DNA of 64,000 nucleotides, taken from positions 186,001 to 250,000 of the forward strand of contig NZ_BAVZ01000006.1 of the NCBI RefSeq assembly GCF_000576305.1. Direction: 5' to 3'. Made by a program: the position numbers and the translations under genes. The stretch is from Paenibacillus pini JCM 16418. GTDB lineage: Bacteria > Bacillota > Bacilli > Paenibacillales > Paenibacillaceae. Numbering within the stretch: position 1 is the first letter of the stretch; every line of letters starts with the position of its first letter. The notes beneath the pieces are model-generated. The model did no database searches, was not told the DNA's origin, and saw only the letters and a list, made by a program, of their open reading frames with translations. Of this stretch, positions 33,928-42,470 are shown in pieces.

Positions 33928-35079
33928 TTAAGCTGTTTGTTTTAGAGCTCTATCCTCTTTAGGGGATACGAAAGCAAATGACAGTGCGACAATTACAGTG
34001 AAAGCTAATGCCAGAATAATTAAACCGGTCAAATGTTCACCAAGCTTACCGCCTCCGAAGAAGAGACTCAAGTCGGTCTGAACAGTATAGAACATAATGG
34101 AGACATGACTTAGTGCTCTGTAGAAGCCAGGCATTACGCTTTGTGACATGACAGCGCCACTGCTGATCGTTTGAATAAGCATGAGTGTAATATTAGCAAA
34201 AATAGCTTTGTCTTTTAATAATAAACTGAAAATGGACATAAACTCAATGGCTGCAAATAATTCAAGTGAATGAGTTAACCATACTTTTACAAAAATGGCT
34301 GGCCCATAACCGCCCTGAACCAAGAAATAGATGCCAAGTCCAACGAGTGGAGCAAGCAAAGCTACGATTGCAGTTGTAGCATGAGATGCCCAGAAAGCTT
34401 GCCATAGTCCCATTTTACCTTTGAGAGCATTCATAGCACCAACCATCATCATGGAGAAAATCATAGCACCTACATAGCTGACCATGGATAGGAAGAAAGG
34501 CGCCATCTGATTATGCATACCTGGTGGTGTTGGGTTGCTGTCTACAATATTAGCATCAAGTTTCGCTGGAATGCTTGCAGCCAGTTGTTTCGCTTGATCA
34601 TCTGGAACATGAGCTCCTTTTAGAATACCTTCTGCGGTTTGAACGGCAAACTGCTGATTCATGTTCGTTGTAATTTGTGTGATAACGGATTGCATGGTGC
34701 TTGTGACCATTGCAGGGTTAGATTGATTGACGAAGAAATCCATCTTTCCTTTACCATCTTGCTTAGACAACTGCTGTGTGAAGTCTTGTGGAATATGAAT
34801 AATCATGTGAATTTCGCGATCATCCAGATCCTTCTTAGCTTGGTCTAATGAAGTTGGCGTTGAGATATGAAAAGGAAGCTGCTTCTGAAGCGATGCTGAA
34901 ATTTCTTTACCTGATGTTTGATCCTCATTAACAATAGCAATGGATAATTCATTCATATTTTTAGGGATAGCACTATATCCTGTCATGAAAATTAATATAA
35001 ATACGACTTGGTAAAATAGCACCATCGTGATACCGCCGATGACTGACTTGTTTTTTAGAAATGTAACAATATTTTTCAC
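33928..35079 (-). CDS. YhgE/Pip-like ABC-2 type membrane protein
   Basis: A 383-residue membrane protein: one N-terminal helix (GGITMVLFYQVVFILIFMTG), an extracellular domain of about 170 residues (SIAIVNEDQTSGKEISASL, IIHIPQDFTQQL, VNQSNPAMVTSTM) and then five helices. This is the ABC-2/YhgE-Pip architecture often found beside drug-response regulators. Its role, perhaps export or envelope stress, is not proven, and no ATPase gene is beside it. A 20-base dyad lies 35 bases upstream of its start. The PadR gene follows. Confidence 0.82.
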   Translation of the reverse strand: MKNIVTFLKNKSVIGGITMVLFYQVVFILIFMTGYSAIPKNMNELSIAIVNEDQTSGKEISASLQKQLPFHISTPTSLDQAKKDLDDREIHMIIHIPQDFTQQLSKQDGKGKMDFFVNQSNPAMVTSTMQSVITQITTNMNQQFAVQTAEGILKGAHVPDDQAKQLAASIPAKLDANIVDSNPTPPGMHNQMAPFFLSMVSYVGAMIFSMMMVGAMNALKGKMGLWQAFWASHATTAIVALLAPLVGLGIYFLVQGGYGPAIFVKVWLTHSLELFAAIEFMSIFSLLLKDKAIFANITLMLIQTISSGAVMSQSVMPGFYRALSHVSIMFYTVQTDLSLFFGGGKLGEHLTGLIILALAFTVIVALSFAFVSPKEDRALKQTA

Positions 35080-35113
35080 TTGGATTCCCCTCGGTGTAAT
35101 ATAATTTGCTTAA

Positions 35114-35133
35114 ATTACTCTAATTAAAGTAAT
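35114..35133. promoter_or_regulatory. Near-perfect operator dyad before the YhgE/Pip-type gene
   Basis: ATTACTCTAATTAAAGTAAT is a 20-base dyad with one mismatched pair, sitting 35 bases upstream of the membrane protein start. It may be the site of the adjacent PadR regulator or of an unlinked regulator. Confidence 0.5.
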
Positions 35134-35262
35134 TGGCTTTTAGAAATATACACCTGAGAAAAATACATGTCAATATGTTTAGAGATAAATGTGATTTAAT
35201 TCACAGAAAATTAGGCAGAAATGTGTCTTGAGATTTTGAATATATTTTAAATAATATTTTGT

Positions 35263-35308
35263 TTTACACTTGTAATAGTTAAATGTATAGATTATATTAC
35301 AAGTGTAA
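35263..35308 (+). promoter_or_regulatory. blaI promoter with two mirrored BlaI operators
   Basis: TTACACTTGTAAT at 35264-35276 and its exact reverse complement ATTACAAGTGTAA at 35296-35308 each contain the TACA..TGTA core of BlaI/MecI operators. A promoter fits between and within them: TTTACA at 35263, 17 bases, TATAGA at 35286. One operator covers the -35 and the other lies just after the -10, so two repressor dimers would block the polymerase. Confidence 0.85.
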
Positions 35309-35342
35309 TAATTAATATTTTTTTATAAAGGAGACTTATCCA

Positions 35343-35732
35343 TTGAAATACATTCCAAAAATATCAGAGTCTGAATGGGAGATCATGAAAGTGATTTGGG
35401 GCAACCATCCCATTCCAGCAGAGCGAATTTTAAGTGAGCTGCCTGACACCATTGTATGGAGTGATCAGACGGTAAGGACGTTTATAAACAGGCTTTTGAA
35501 GAAAAAAGCGATCAGTTATGAGAAATCTGGCCGAAGTTATTTATATTATCCGCTGGTATCTGAGAAAGAATGCGTTCAGGCGGAGAGCCAGTCTTTTTTA
35601 AAAAGAGTGTTTGGCGGCGCAGAGGCCATTCTGGTGACCAATTTCTTGGAAGAGGCACATTTATCGGAACAAGAAATCGAGCGGTTAGAGCAAATTTTAT
35701 TAGAAAAGAAAGAAAAGAAGAACGAACTTTAG
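35343..35732 (+). CDS. BlaI/MecI-family repressor
   Basis: A 129-residue repressor with an N-terminal winged helix (ISESEWEIMKVIWGNHPIPA, IVWSDQTVRTFINRLLKKKA) and a C-terminal dimer helix set. It starts with TTG, preceded by AAGGAGA at good spacing. Two mirrored operator copies lie upstream, so it represses its own operon. A BlaR1-like protease gene begins 11 bases after its stop and should inactivate it when the external signal is sensed. No beta-lactamase gene is adjacent. Confidence 0.93.
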   Translation: MKYIPKISESEWEIMKVIWGNHPIPAERILSELPDTIVWSDQTVRTFINRLLKKKAISYEKSGRSYLYYPLVSEKECVQAESQSFLKRVFGGAEAILVTNFLEEAHLSEQEIERLEQILLEKKEKKNEL

Positions 35733-35743
35733 TGAGGTAATCC

Positions 35744-37999
35744 ATGACAATTCTAAGTAATGTATTTATGTGGTTTTGTTACTCCAGCTTTATGGCTGGG
35801 GCAGTAGCATTACTTGTGATGCTCGTGCAAACATTGTTAAAACGTCGTTTAAGTCCGCGTATTCGCTATTTATTATGGTTCGTTGTTGTGTTGCGATTAG
35901 TAATGCCTATTCTGCCTAGCAGTCATTTGAGTATGTTTAATGTGCTGGATTGGATGAAAGGGGCTGCTTCGACTACCTCGATCACACAGGACGTCCCAAA
36001 TCCTCCTATGATAAAAAATTATAATCTAGAACCGTTACCTAAGACTCCTTCATCGGGTGGAGATGTGCATGCACAGATCTCCGAGGAACGTGCAATCGCT
36101 AAGGTGGGTTCTAAAGAGAATCTATATCCTTGGTATATCCAATTCGCAGCGTTGATTTGGATTACTGGTGTACTCGCTATTCTGTTATATTTAGCGGCTT
36201 ATCGCGTGGTTATGCAGCGAAATTTTCGAACTTTTCATCGGGTAACCGATCCAAGACTAATGGAAATATTGGATTCCTGTAGAGGACAATTTAGCATTCG
36301 AAGAACCATTCGATTATACAGCGGAAGATATGTGAAGAGTCCTTATATTGCAGGGATAATCCGCCCTTGGATTTATGTTCCTGAAGGCATGGACAAGCAT
36401 TTGAGTGCAGCACAGCTTCATCATATTTTTGCTCACGAGCTGGCTCATTATAAGCGAAGAGACGTCGCATGGAACTTGCTCGGTAGCTTGCTACTCGCCG
36501 TTCATTGGATGAACCCAGTGATGTGGATTGTTGTGAAACGAATGAAGGCCGACCGAGAGCTAGCTTGCGATGCCTACACATTAGAGAGACTCGGGGAGTC
36601 TGAGGCGCTAGCATACGGCATGACGATGATTACGTTTATTAAGCTATTTTCAGGCAAAAGAGATCGTCCAAATCTCCTGTATTTTCAAGGTGATCGTCCT
36701 GAACAGCAAATGGTAAGGAGGATGAAGATGATTAGATCATTCCGCAAGGGATCGTATAAGTTATCGGCCATTGCGATTATATGTTTAGTATTAATTGGTA
36801 CGGTCACGTTGACGAATGCGGTGAATACTGAAGCGCAGAGTGCTGTGAAGAAGCAAGAGGGTAAGCCATTTTGGTCTTCATCAGAAAATGTATTACTTGG
36901 TAATCAATCAACCTGGACCTACGATAATCTTGCCAAGGCTGTGGAAGTAACTAACTTTAAGTTTAAGGTGCCAAGTATGTTGCCACCAGGATTTACGTTT
37001 GAAAATGTGTATTTAACTGATGGTATGCTTCGTGGACAGACTGGCGATCAAGTAATGATTAAATTTACGAGATGGACGAGTATGAATAGTAGTGATGCAA
37101 GCTTCAGTTTGAGGGCTTTTCATAACGGTAAGAAACTAGAAGATGCAGTTTTAGACATTGAACAATTGGAAAGCAAAGACTTGAAAGATATCACAACTTA
37201 TGATTTGAAAAAAGAGTCCATTATTATAAAGGGACACGAGGTGCTAAAGCTCACTTTATCTTTCCCTAAATGGAATCTTAAGCGATATTATTATCTTTGG
37301 ATGGATGAAGAACAGCAGTATCAAGTTAAAGGAGACAATACGTTAAGCGATAGCGAATTAGAAGATGTAATTGCATCGATGACATACCCTGATCAGAAAC
37401 TACAAGATCGCTATGTAGATAATAATCATAATTGGCAGGCGTATATATATGATACGGGTGACTTGGAGTATGCTACTAAAAGTATAGGATTCACACCGAA
37501 ATATCCACAGAAACTTCCAAGTTCTCTGAAGATAGATCTTGCATCTGTAACTTTAAAGGGAAATTTTAATGCACCTTCAGACGAAAGGGATTATCAGCGA
37601 AGATTACTATACATAGACTATTCCAGCGAAGGTTTCAATGCAAAGGATAATAAGTCCATATCTTTCATGCAAATACAAGATCAAGGTATGTACGAGGAAA
37701 TGAAGAGGACAGGGCAAGTCGTTTTCTCACAATTTCCAAAATTTAATGTGAACAAGCACATCGTTAAGCTTAGTCCATTACAAATTGACGGACAAGTAGT
37801 TCTACAAACGGCGAAATATAAAATTGACGGCTCAGCTAGTCTACCAAGTGATTCTGATATGGTAAGTTACTTTTGGAAAGAACATAGCGTCTGCTATCAA
37901 GTCATTGTAAAAGCAAATCAATTTCAAGGTAAGGAAATGGAGAATATTTTATCTTTCCTAATGAAACAGAGCCCCGTCTCAATCAAAGATTTGAAATGA
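35744..37999 (+). CDS. BlaR1/MecR1-like M56 sensor-protease with a non-penicillin sensor
   Basis: A 751-residue membrane protease. Helices near residues 8-30, 42-57 and 130-152 flank a cytoplasmic M56 zinc protease with HELAH (231-235) and the third ligand glutamate in DRELACD (about 272). A last helix (about 342-362) leads to an external part of about 390 residues. True BlaR1 carries a penicillin-binding domain there with an STYK motif; none is present. Instead there are two DUF4367-like units (about 410-540 with FKVPSMLPPGFTFENVYL, and 590-745 with CYQVIVKANQFQGKEMENIL). It probably cleaves the BlaI-type repressor encoded just upstream, in response to an unknown envelope ligand. Confidence 0.9.
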   Translation: MTILSNVFMWFCYSSFMAGAVALLVMLVQTLLKRRLSPRIRYLLWFVVVLRLVMPILPSSHLSMFNVLDWMKGAASTTSITQDVPNPPMIKNYNLEPLPKTPSSGGDVHAQISEERAIAKVGSKENLYPWYIQFAALIWITGVLAILLYLAAYRVVMQRNFRTFHRVTDPRLMEILDSCRGQFSIRRTIRLYSGRYVKSPYIAGIIRPWIYVPEGMDKHLSAAQLHHIFAHELAHYKRRDVAWNLLGSLLLAVHWMNPVMWIVVKRMKADRELACDAYTLERLGESEALAYGMTMITFIKLFSGKRDRPNLLYFQGDRPEQQMVRRMKMIRSFRKGSYKLSAIAIICLVLIGTVTLTNAVNTEAQSAVKKQEGKPFWSSSENVLLGNQSTWTYDNLAKAVEVTNFKFKVPSMLPPGFTFENVYLTDGMLRGQTGDQVMIKFTRWTSMNSSDASFSLRAFHNGKKLEDAVLDIEQLESKDLKDITTYDLKKESIIIKGHEVLKLTLSFPKWNLKRYYYLWMDEEQQYQVKGDNTLSDSELEDVIASMTYPDQKLQDRYVDNNHNWQAYIYDTGDLEYATKSIGFTPKYPQKLPSSLKIDLASVTLKGNFNAPSDERDYQRRLLYIDYSSEGFNAKDNKSISFMQIQDQGMYEEMKRTGQVVFSQFPKFNVNKHIVKLSPLQIDGQVVLQTAKYKIDGSASLPSDSDMVSYFWKEHSVCYQVIVKANQFQGKEMENILSFLMKQSPVSIKDLK

Positions 38000-38013
38000 T
38001 AGAGGTTGTATAT

Positions 38014-38047
38014 GCCGCTAGCAGATATTTTGCTAGCGGTCTTTTAA
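38014..38047 (+). terminator. Terminator after the BlaR1-like gene
   Basis: CCGCTAGCA / TGCTAGCGG around GATATTT followed by TCTTTT. Confidence 0.88.
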
Positions 38048-38066
38048 TGTAAACAAGAGTTTACAT
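38047..38066. promoter_or_regulatory. Perfect 20-base dyad before the phosphatase gene
   Basis: ATGTAAACAAGAGTTTACAT has eight-base arms around AAGA and begins at the end of the upstream terminator, 109 bases before the phosphatase start. It is not followed by a T run, so a protein-binding site is likelier than a terminator. A further TTTACA lies at 38080 and TTAACA at 38115, loosely like PhoP half sites. Confidence 0.45.
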
Positions 38067-38174
38067 TTATTATGAATGATTTACATAGTCATGCTTGTAG
38101 GCTAACCGTAAGTTAACAATTCTTCGCTACACTAATGTATATAAGAAATTAAATACAGGCGAGGGAGATATCAT

Positions 38175-41100
38175 ATGACTCTTTTATTTAAAAAGGCTGC
38201 AAGGCCCGTTCTATCATTAATCATGGCCGTAGGCTTAATGGGTTCGGGTGTACCTGCTTTTGCAGAAGGGGATTTACCTACAGTGCCTCCTTCCAGCAAT
38301 GAAACAACTAATCCTACAGTAACACCGCCAGTAGATAATGAAGCGGGTAATAATCAAGCGACTGTACCTACAGAAGGCGAAGCTGGTGAAGCTCCAGTAA
38401 CAATCCCAACAGAGCCAATGGGCGGAGCTAAAGATGTTGCTATGAATGAACCTGTTGCTCTGGCAGCTAGCTCTCCTATAACAAAAGTAACGGTGACCTT
38501 TAATGGAGATACCAAAACGGCCAAAGGATTTACTTGGTATACCTCTCTAGAATCAGAAAAGAGTGATGTACAAGTCGTTGAGCAGAAGGGATCACCTGAT
38601 TTCACGAATGCACAACGCTTTGAAGGCCGATCATCGGTCGCTAAAAACTCCAATAAGGAGAGACTACATAAGGCAGAAGCCACAGGATTGGCACCGGATA
38701 CTTCATATTATTTCCGTGTAGGAGACGCGGATTTGAATATCTGGAGCGAAGTGGGAACGTTTCGTACAGCTCCCGTGAGCGGTGCGTTTACATTCATTGA
38801 TCTGACGGACACGCAGGCTAAAGAGGAAGATGAGGCTGACTTGTCAGCACAAACGATAAAAAAGGCAATGGCTACGATACCCAATGCTAATTTTATTCTC
38901 CATAGCGGTGATATTGTGGATACTGGCACAAAGGAAGAGCAATGGAACTGGCTGTTAGGCCATTCACAGGACAGCCTGATGAACATCACGTTAGCGCCAG
39001 CTGCTGGTAATCATGAAGATAAGAATTATGGCTATTATGAACATTTTAATGTATCGGAAGCAGTATACTCGCCAACGGAGAAAGGTGCTTATTACTCTTA
39101 TGACTACAGTAATGCTCACTTTATCATCATGAACTCAAATGAAAACTCAGAGGAATATGCAAACTTCACGCCAGCCCAAGTTTCTTGGCTGAAAGCGGAT
39201 GTGGAGGCTGCCCGTAAGGCAGGTGCAAAGTGGATTATTGTAAACTTCCATAAAGGACCGTACACGACTTCAAACCATGCTACAGATACTGATATCATGG
39301 GTGCAAACGGTGTTAGAAATAAAATCGCTCCGATAATGGCTGAACTGGCTATCGATTTTGTTGTCCAAGGTCATGACCACATTTATGCACGCAGTAAGCC
39401 AATTAATAAAGAAGGAAAGGCTACTACAGCCGAGACGATTACGGAAACATTAAATGGAAAAGAAATTAAATATACCGTAAATCCAGATGGCGCAATCTAC
39501 ATGATCCCAGCGACTGCTGGACCGAAAGTGTATTATAAGAATACGAAAATTGATCCTACCTACTATGATCTTTTTGATGTAGCGGATGAGAATCATGCAG
39601 CTAAATATGGACCAGACCCAAGTGATAGCTCACGTCCGAAGCGTAGCCAAGTTCAGAACTTCGTCGGTATTACCATTGATGGCGATAAGCTGACGGCAGT
39701 TTCATATGAAATTGATCAGAATGTGGATGGCGCTAAGCCTTATATTATTGATCAATTCGGTATTGTTAAACAGACAGCACCGAAACCGGTACCTATTAGT
39801 AAAGTGACGGTAACTTTTAATGGAGACACCAAGACAGCTAAGGGTTTTACTTGGTACACGCCACTTGCTTCAAGTGGTAACGATCTTCAAGTTATAGAGA
39901 AAACGAGCAGCAAAGCGGACTTCAATCAAGCTACTCATTTCTCAGGACGGTCTTCCATCTCTACGAATTCCAAAGAAGAACGTCTGCATAAGGCAGAGGC
40001 AACCGGATTGAAACCTGATACGTCTTATTATTTCCGAGTGGGTGATGAAGCGCTGAATAGCTGGAGTGAAGTGGGTACATTCCGCACAGCACCGGTAAGT
40101 GGTGCATTCACATTCATTGATTTAACGGACACGCAGGCCAAAGAAGAGGATGAGGCTGACTTGTCAGCACAAACCATTGAAAAAGCAATGGCAACAATCC
40201 CTAATGCAAATTTCATTTTGCATAGCGGAGATATCGTTGATACAGGAACCAAAGAAGAACAGTGGAACTGGCTTCTAGGTCATTCACAACAAAGTTTGCT
40301 GAATATTACCATGGCTCCTGCTGCTGGTAATCATGAAGATAAGAAATATGGCTATTATGAACATTTTAACGTAAAAGAAGCAACGAACTCCGCTACGGAG
40401 ACAGGTGCGTACTATTCATATGATTACAGCAATGCTCACTTTATCATCATGAACTCAAATGAAAACTCAGAGGAATATGCAAACTTCACTCCTGCCCAAG
40501 TCGCTTGGCTGAAAGCGGATGTGGAAGCTGCTCGTAAGGCTGGTGCGAAGTGGATTATTGTGAACTTCCACAAGGGACCTTACACAACATCAAATCATGC
40601 AACGGATACCGATATTATGGGTGCGAATGGTGTAAGAAACAAGATCGCTCCAATCATGGCTCAGCTTGGTATCGACTTCGTTGTCCAAGGTCATGACCAC
40701 ATCTATGCACGCAGTAAGCCTATTAATAAAGAAGGTAAAGCAACGGTAGCTGAGACCATTACCGAAACATTAAATGGGAAAGAAATTAAATACACCGTAA
40801 ACCCAGATGGCGCCATCTACATGATTCCAGCAACTGCCGGAGCAAAGGTGTATTATAAGAACACGAAAATTGATCCTACCTATTACGACCTTTTTAATGT
40901 AGCGGATGAGAACCATGCAGCTAAGTATGGAGCAGATCCAAGTGATAGTTCACGTCCGAAGCGGGGTCAAGTACAGAACTTTGTTGGTATTACCATTGAT
41001 GGTGATAAGCTGACGGCGGTATCGTATGAAATTGATCAAAATGTAAACGATGCTAAGCCGTACATCATCGATCAATTCGGCATTAAGAAGCAATCCAAGG

Positions 41101-41876
41101 ATGGTGGCACAGTAACTAACCCAGGTAGTGGATCTGGTACTGGGTCAGGATCTGGAAGTGGAAGTGGCTCTAGCTCTGGATCAGGGAGTAATTCGAATAG
41201 CAAACCAAGTGGTACAACAGGTTCGAATACTAACGGTACGACAACAGGAACAACGGGAGGTTCAACTTCCAGCGGAAGTACAGGTACGAATGGTACGGGA
41301 ACAACAATACCGACCAATCCAACGGCTCCACAACCAACAAAAGTAAACTTCTCAGATATTGCGAAACATTGGGCGGCAGATGTAATTACACAAGCAGCAA
41401 GTCGCGGTTTTATTAGCGGCTATGCTGATGGAACATTCCGTCCTGATCAGAAAGTAAACCGTGTAGAGTTTACAACGATGCTGGCTAAAGCACTGAACCT
41501 AACAGGTACGGGTAAATCGTTAAGCTTTAAAGATAATAACAACATTCCTGCTTGGGCTAAGACTTATGTCGCTCAGGCCGTCCAAGCGGGTATCGTAAGC
41601 GGATATGCGGATCAACAATTCCGTCCGAGTCAAGAGATTAGTCGGGCAGAAATGGCTGCACTAATCAGCAAAGCTATGGGCATTCAGGTTAACCATGCTG
41701 CGAAACTTCCTTTTGCAGATGCAAGTAAGGCGCCGAAATGGGCTGTTCCTTATATCGCTGCTGTAACAGAAGCAGGTCTTGTAAATGGAGTGGGCGGCAA
41801 TCGCTTCGCGCCGAACCAAAGTGCAACAAGGGCAGAAGCAGCAACATGGATTATGGCTTTATTACAGCATAAGTAA
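38175..41876 (+). CDS. Surface-anchored tandem purple-acid-phosphatase-like protein with SLH domains
   Basis: A 1233-residue exported protein. A signal peptide (about 1-31, ending PAFAEG) and a Pro/Thr-rich tether are followed by two near-identical units, residues 102-534 and 541-973. Each unit has a fibronectin-like purple-acid-phosphatase N-domain (TKVTVTFNGDTKTAKGFTWY) and a metallophosphoesterase domain with FIDLTDTQ, LHSGDIVD, AAGNHE and VVQGHDH as metal ligands. A Gly/Ser/Thr linker of about 80 residues leads to three SLH domains (about 1056-1233) that bind wall polymer. It probably releases phosphate from external esters at the cell surface. GAGGGAG lies before the ATG. No membrane helix follows the signal. 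Confidence 0.92.
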   Translation: MTLLFKKAARPVLSLIMAVGLMGSGVPAFAEGDLPTVPPSSNETTNPTVTPPVDNEAGNNQATVPTEGEAGEAPVTIPTEPMGGAKDVAMNEPVALAASSPITKVTVTFNGDTKTAKGFTWYTSLESEKSDVQVVEQKGSPDFTNAQRFEGRSSVAKNSNKERLHKAEATGLAPDTSYYFRVGDADLNIWSEVGTFRTAPVSGAFTFIDLTDTQAKEEDEADLSAQTIKKAMATIPNANFILHSGDIVDTGTKEEQWNWLLGHSQDSLMNITLAPAAGNHEDKNYGYYEHFNVSEAVYSPTEKGAYYSYDYSNAHFIIMNSNENSEEYANFTPAQVSWLKADVEAARKAGAKWIIVNFHKGPYTTSNHATDTDIMGANGVRNKIAPIMAELAIDFVVQGHDHIYARSKPINKEGKATTAETITETLNGKEIKYTVNPDGAIYMIPATAGPKVYYKNTKIDPTYYDLFDVADENHAAKYGPDPSDSSRPKRSQVQNFVGITIDGDKLTAVSYEIDQNVDGAKPYIIDQFGIVKQTAPKPVPISKVTVTFNGDTKTAKGFTWYTPLASSGNDLQVIEKTSSKADFNQATHFSGRSSISTNSKEERLHKAEATGLKPDTSYYFRVGDEALNSWSEVGTFRTAPVSGAFTFIDLTDTQAKEEDEADLSAQTIEKAMATIPNANFILHSGDIVDTGTKEEQWNWLLGHSQQSLLNITMAPAAGNHEDKKYGYYEHFNVKEATNSATETGAYYSYDYSNAHFIIMNSNENSEEYANFTPAQVAWLKADVEAARKAGAKWIIVNFHKGPYTTSNHATDTDIMGANGVRNKIAPIMAQLGIDFVVQGHDHIYARSKPINKEGKATVAETITETLNGKEIKYTVNPDGAIYMIPATAGAKVYYKNTKIDPTYYDLFNVADENHAAKYGADPSDSSRPKRGQVQNFVGITIDGDKLTAVSYEIDQNVNDAKPYIIDQFGIKKQSKDGGTVTNPGSGSGTGSGSGSGSGSSSGSGSNSNSKPSGTTGSNTNGTTTGTTGGSTSSGSTGTNGTGTTIPTNPTAPQPTKVNFSDIAKHWAADVITQAASRGFISGYADGTFRPDQKVNRVEFTTMLAKALNLTGTGKSLSFKDNNNIPAWAKTYVAQAVQAGIVSGYADQQFRPSQEISRAEMAALISKAMGIQVNHAAKLPFADASKAPKWAVPYIAAVTEAGLVNGVGGNRFAPNQSATRAEAATWIMALLQHK
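38478..41093 (+). repeat. Internal tandem duplication of the phosphatase unit
   Basis: Bases 38478-39773 and 39795-41093 are direct copies offset by 1317 bases at the start and 1320 later, because of one added codon. Long stretches are identical in DNA, for example around 39115 and 40435. Differences are spread mostly at third positions, with a variable loop near residues 124-150 of the first copy. Confidence 0.95.
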
Positions 41877-41917
41877 GATTATGAGCCAATCTATTTATTA
41901 GAAATATCAATGTATAG

Positions 41918-41956
41918 AGCCAAGACTTTCCTTTGGGGAGTAGTCTTGGCTTTTTA
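41918..41956 (+). terminator. Terminator after the SLH phosphatase gene
   Basis: AGCCAAGACT / AGTCTTGGCT followed by TTTTATTTT. Confidence 0.92.
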
Positions 41957-42044
41957 TTTTAAAGAGAGTAAGTTCTTTCCATCCTCAACAGCCTGTTTTG
42001 TGTATAATGAAGTTATAAAACGTTATAAAGGATGTCACCTTCAG

Positions 42045-42443
42045 ATGATCAGAGTTTTCAAAGGTAACACAATGAATTTGGTTGTTTCTGTACTTCTTAT
42101 GTTTGTCATTTTTACCCGGATTGCTGTTCAGTGGACCTCAGCGAATTCAAGTGGGCAGGCGTTCGTGAACATGATTTTCATTGGTTTATCCGTCATCGCT
42201 TCCATCCGTTTTTATTACGTATACATGCGCTATGTAATGGTATCGGACGAGCAGATTATCATTGTGAATATTATAAAGACTCGTAGGGTATGGTTAAGTG
42301 ATATCACAAGCCTAGAGGTAGACCCGCGTGGAGTGACGATTATAAATCGTGAAGGTAAGCCTGCACGTATTGGAATTAAAGATGTACGCACGAGAGATCG
42401 AAAGGTGTTCCTCTCATTCGTAAATAAGCTTCAGCAATCATAA
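42045..42443 (+). CDS. Small membrane protein with PH-like domain
   Basis: A 132-residue protein with two N-terminal helices (LVVSVLLMFVIFTRIAV and FVNMIFIGLSVIASIRFYYV) and a short C-terminal beta domain like bacterial PH/DUF-type membrane proteins (MVSDEQIIIVNIIKTRRVWL, then ITSLEVDPRGVTIINREGKP). The function is unknown. The ATG at 42045 follows AAGGATG; a TATAAT with an upstream TG at 42001-42008 is a likely -10. A longer reading from 41910 starts inside the preceding terminator and is rejected. The helicase gene starts 27 bases downstream. Confidence 0.75.
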   Translation: MIRVFKGNTMNLVVSVLLMFVIFTRIAVQWTSANSSGQAFVNMIFIGLSVIASIRFYYVYMRYVMVSDEQIIIVNIIKTRRVWLSDITSLEVDPRGVTIINREGKPARIGIKDVRTRDRKVFLSFVNKLQQS

Positions 42444-42470
42444 ATTTCAGCATAAGAAGAGGTAAAGAAC

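Noticed and set aside
35264..35308. Reading the mirrored 13-mers as a transposon end or attachment site
   Set aside because: The TACA..TGTA core, promoter fit and adjacent BlaI gene explain them as operators, and no transposase is near.
38478..41093. Reading the phosphatase duplication as two separate genes
   Set aside because: The frame is continuous through both units with one signal peptide and one SLH anchor.
41072..41346. Long frames on both strands opposite or beside the Gly/Ser linker of the phosphatase
   Set aside because: They are low-complexity shadows of the linker codons (for example Pro/Leu/Val repeats) with no ribosome site.
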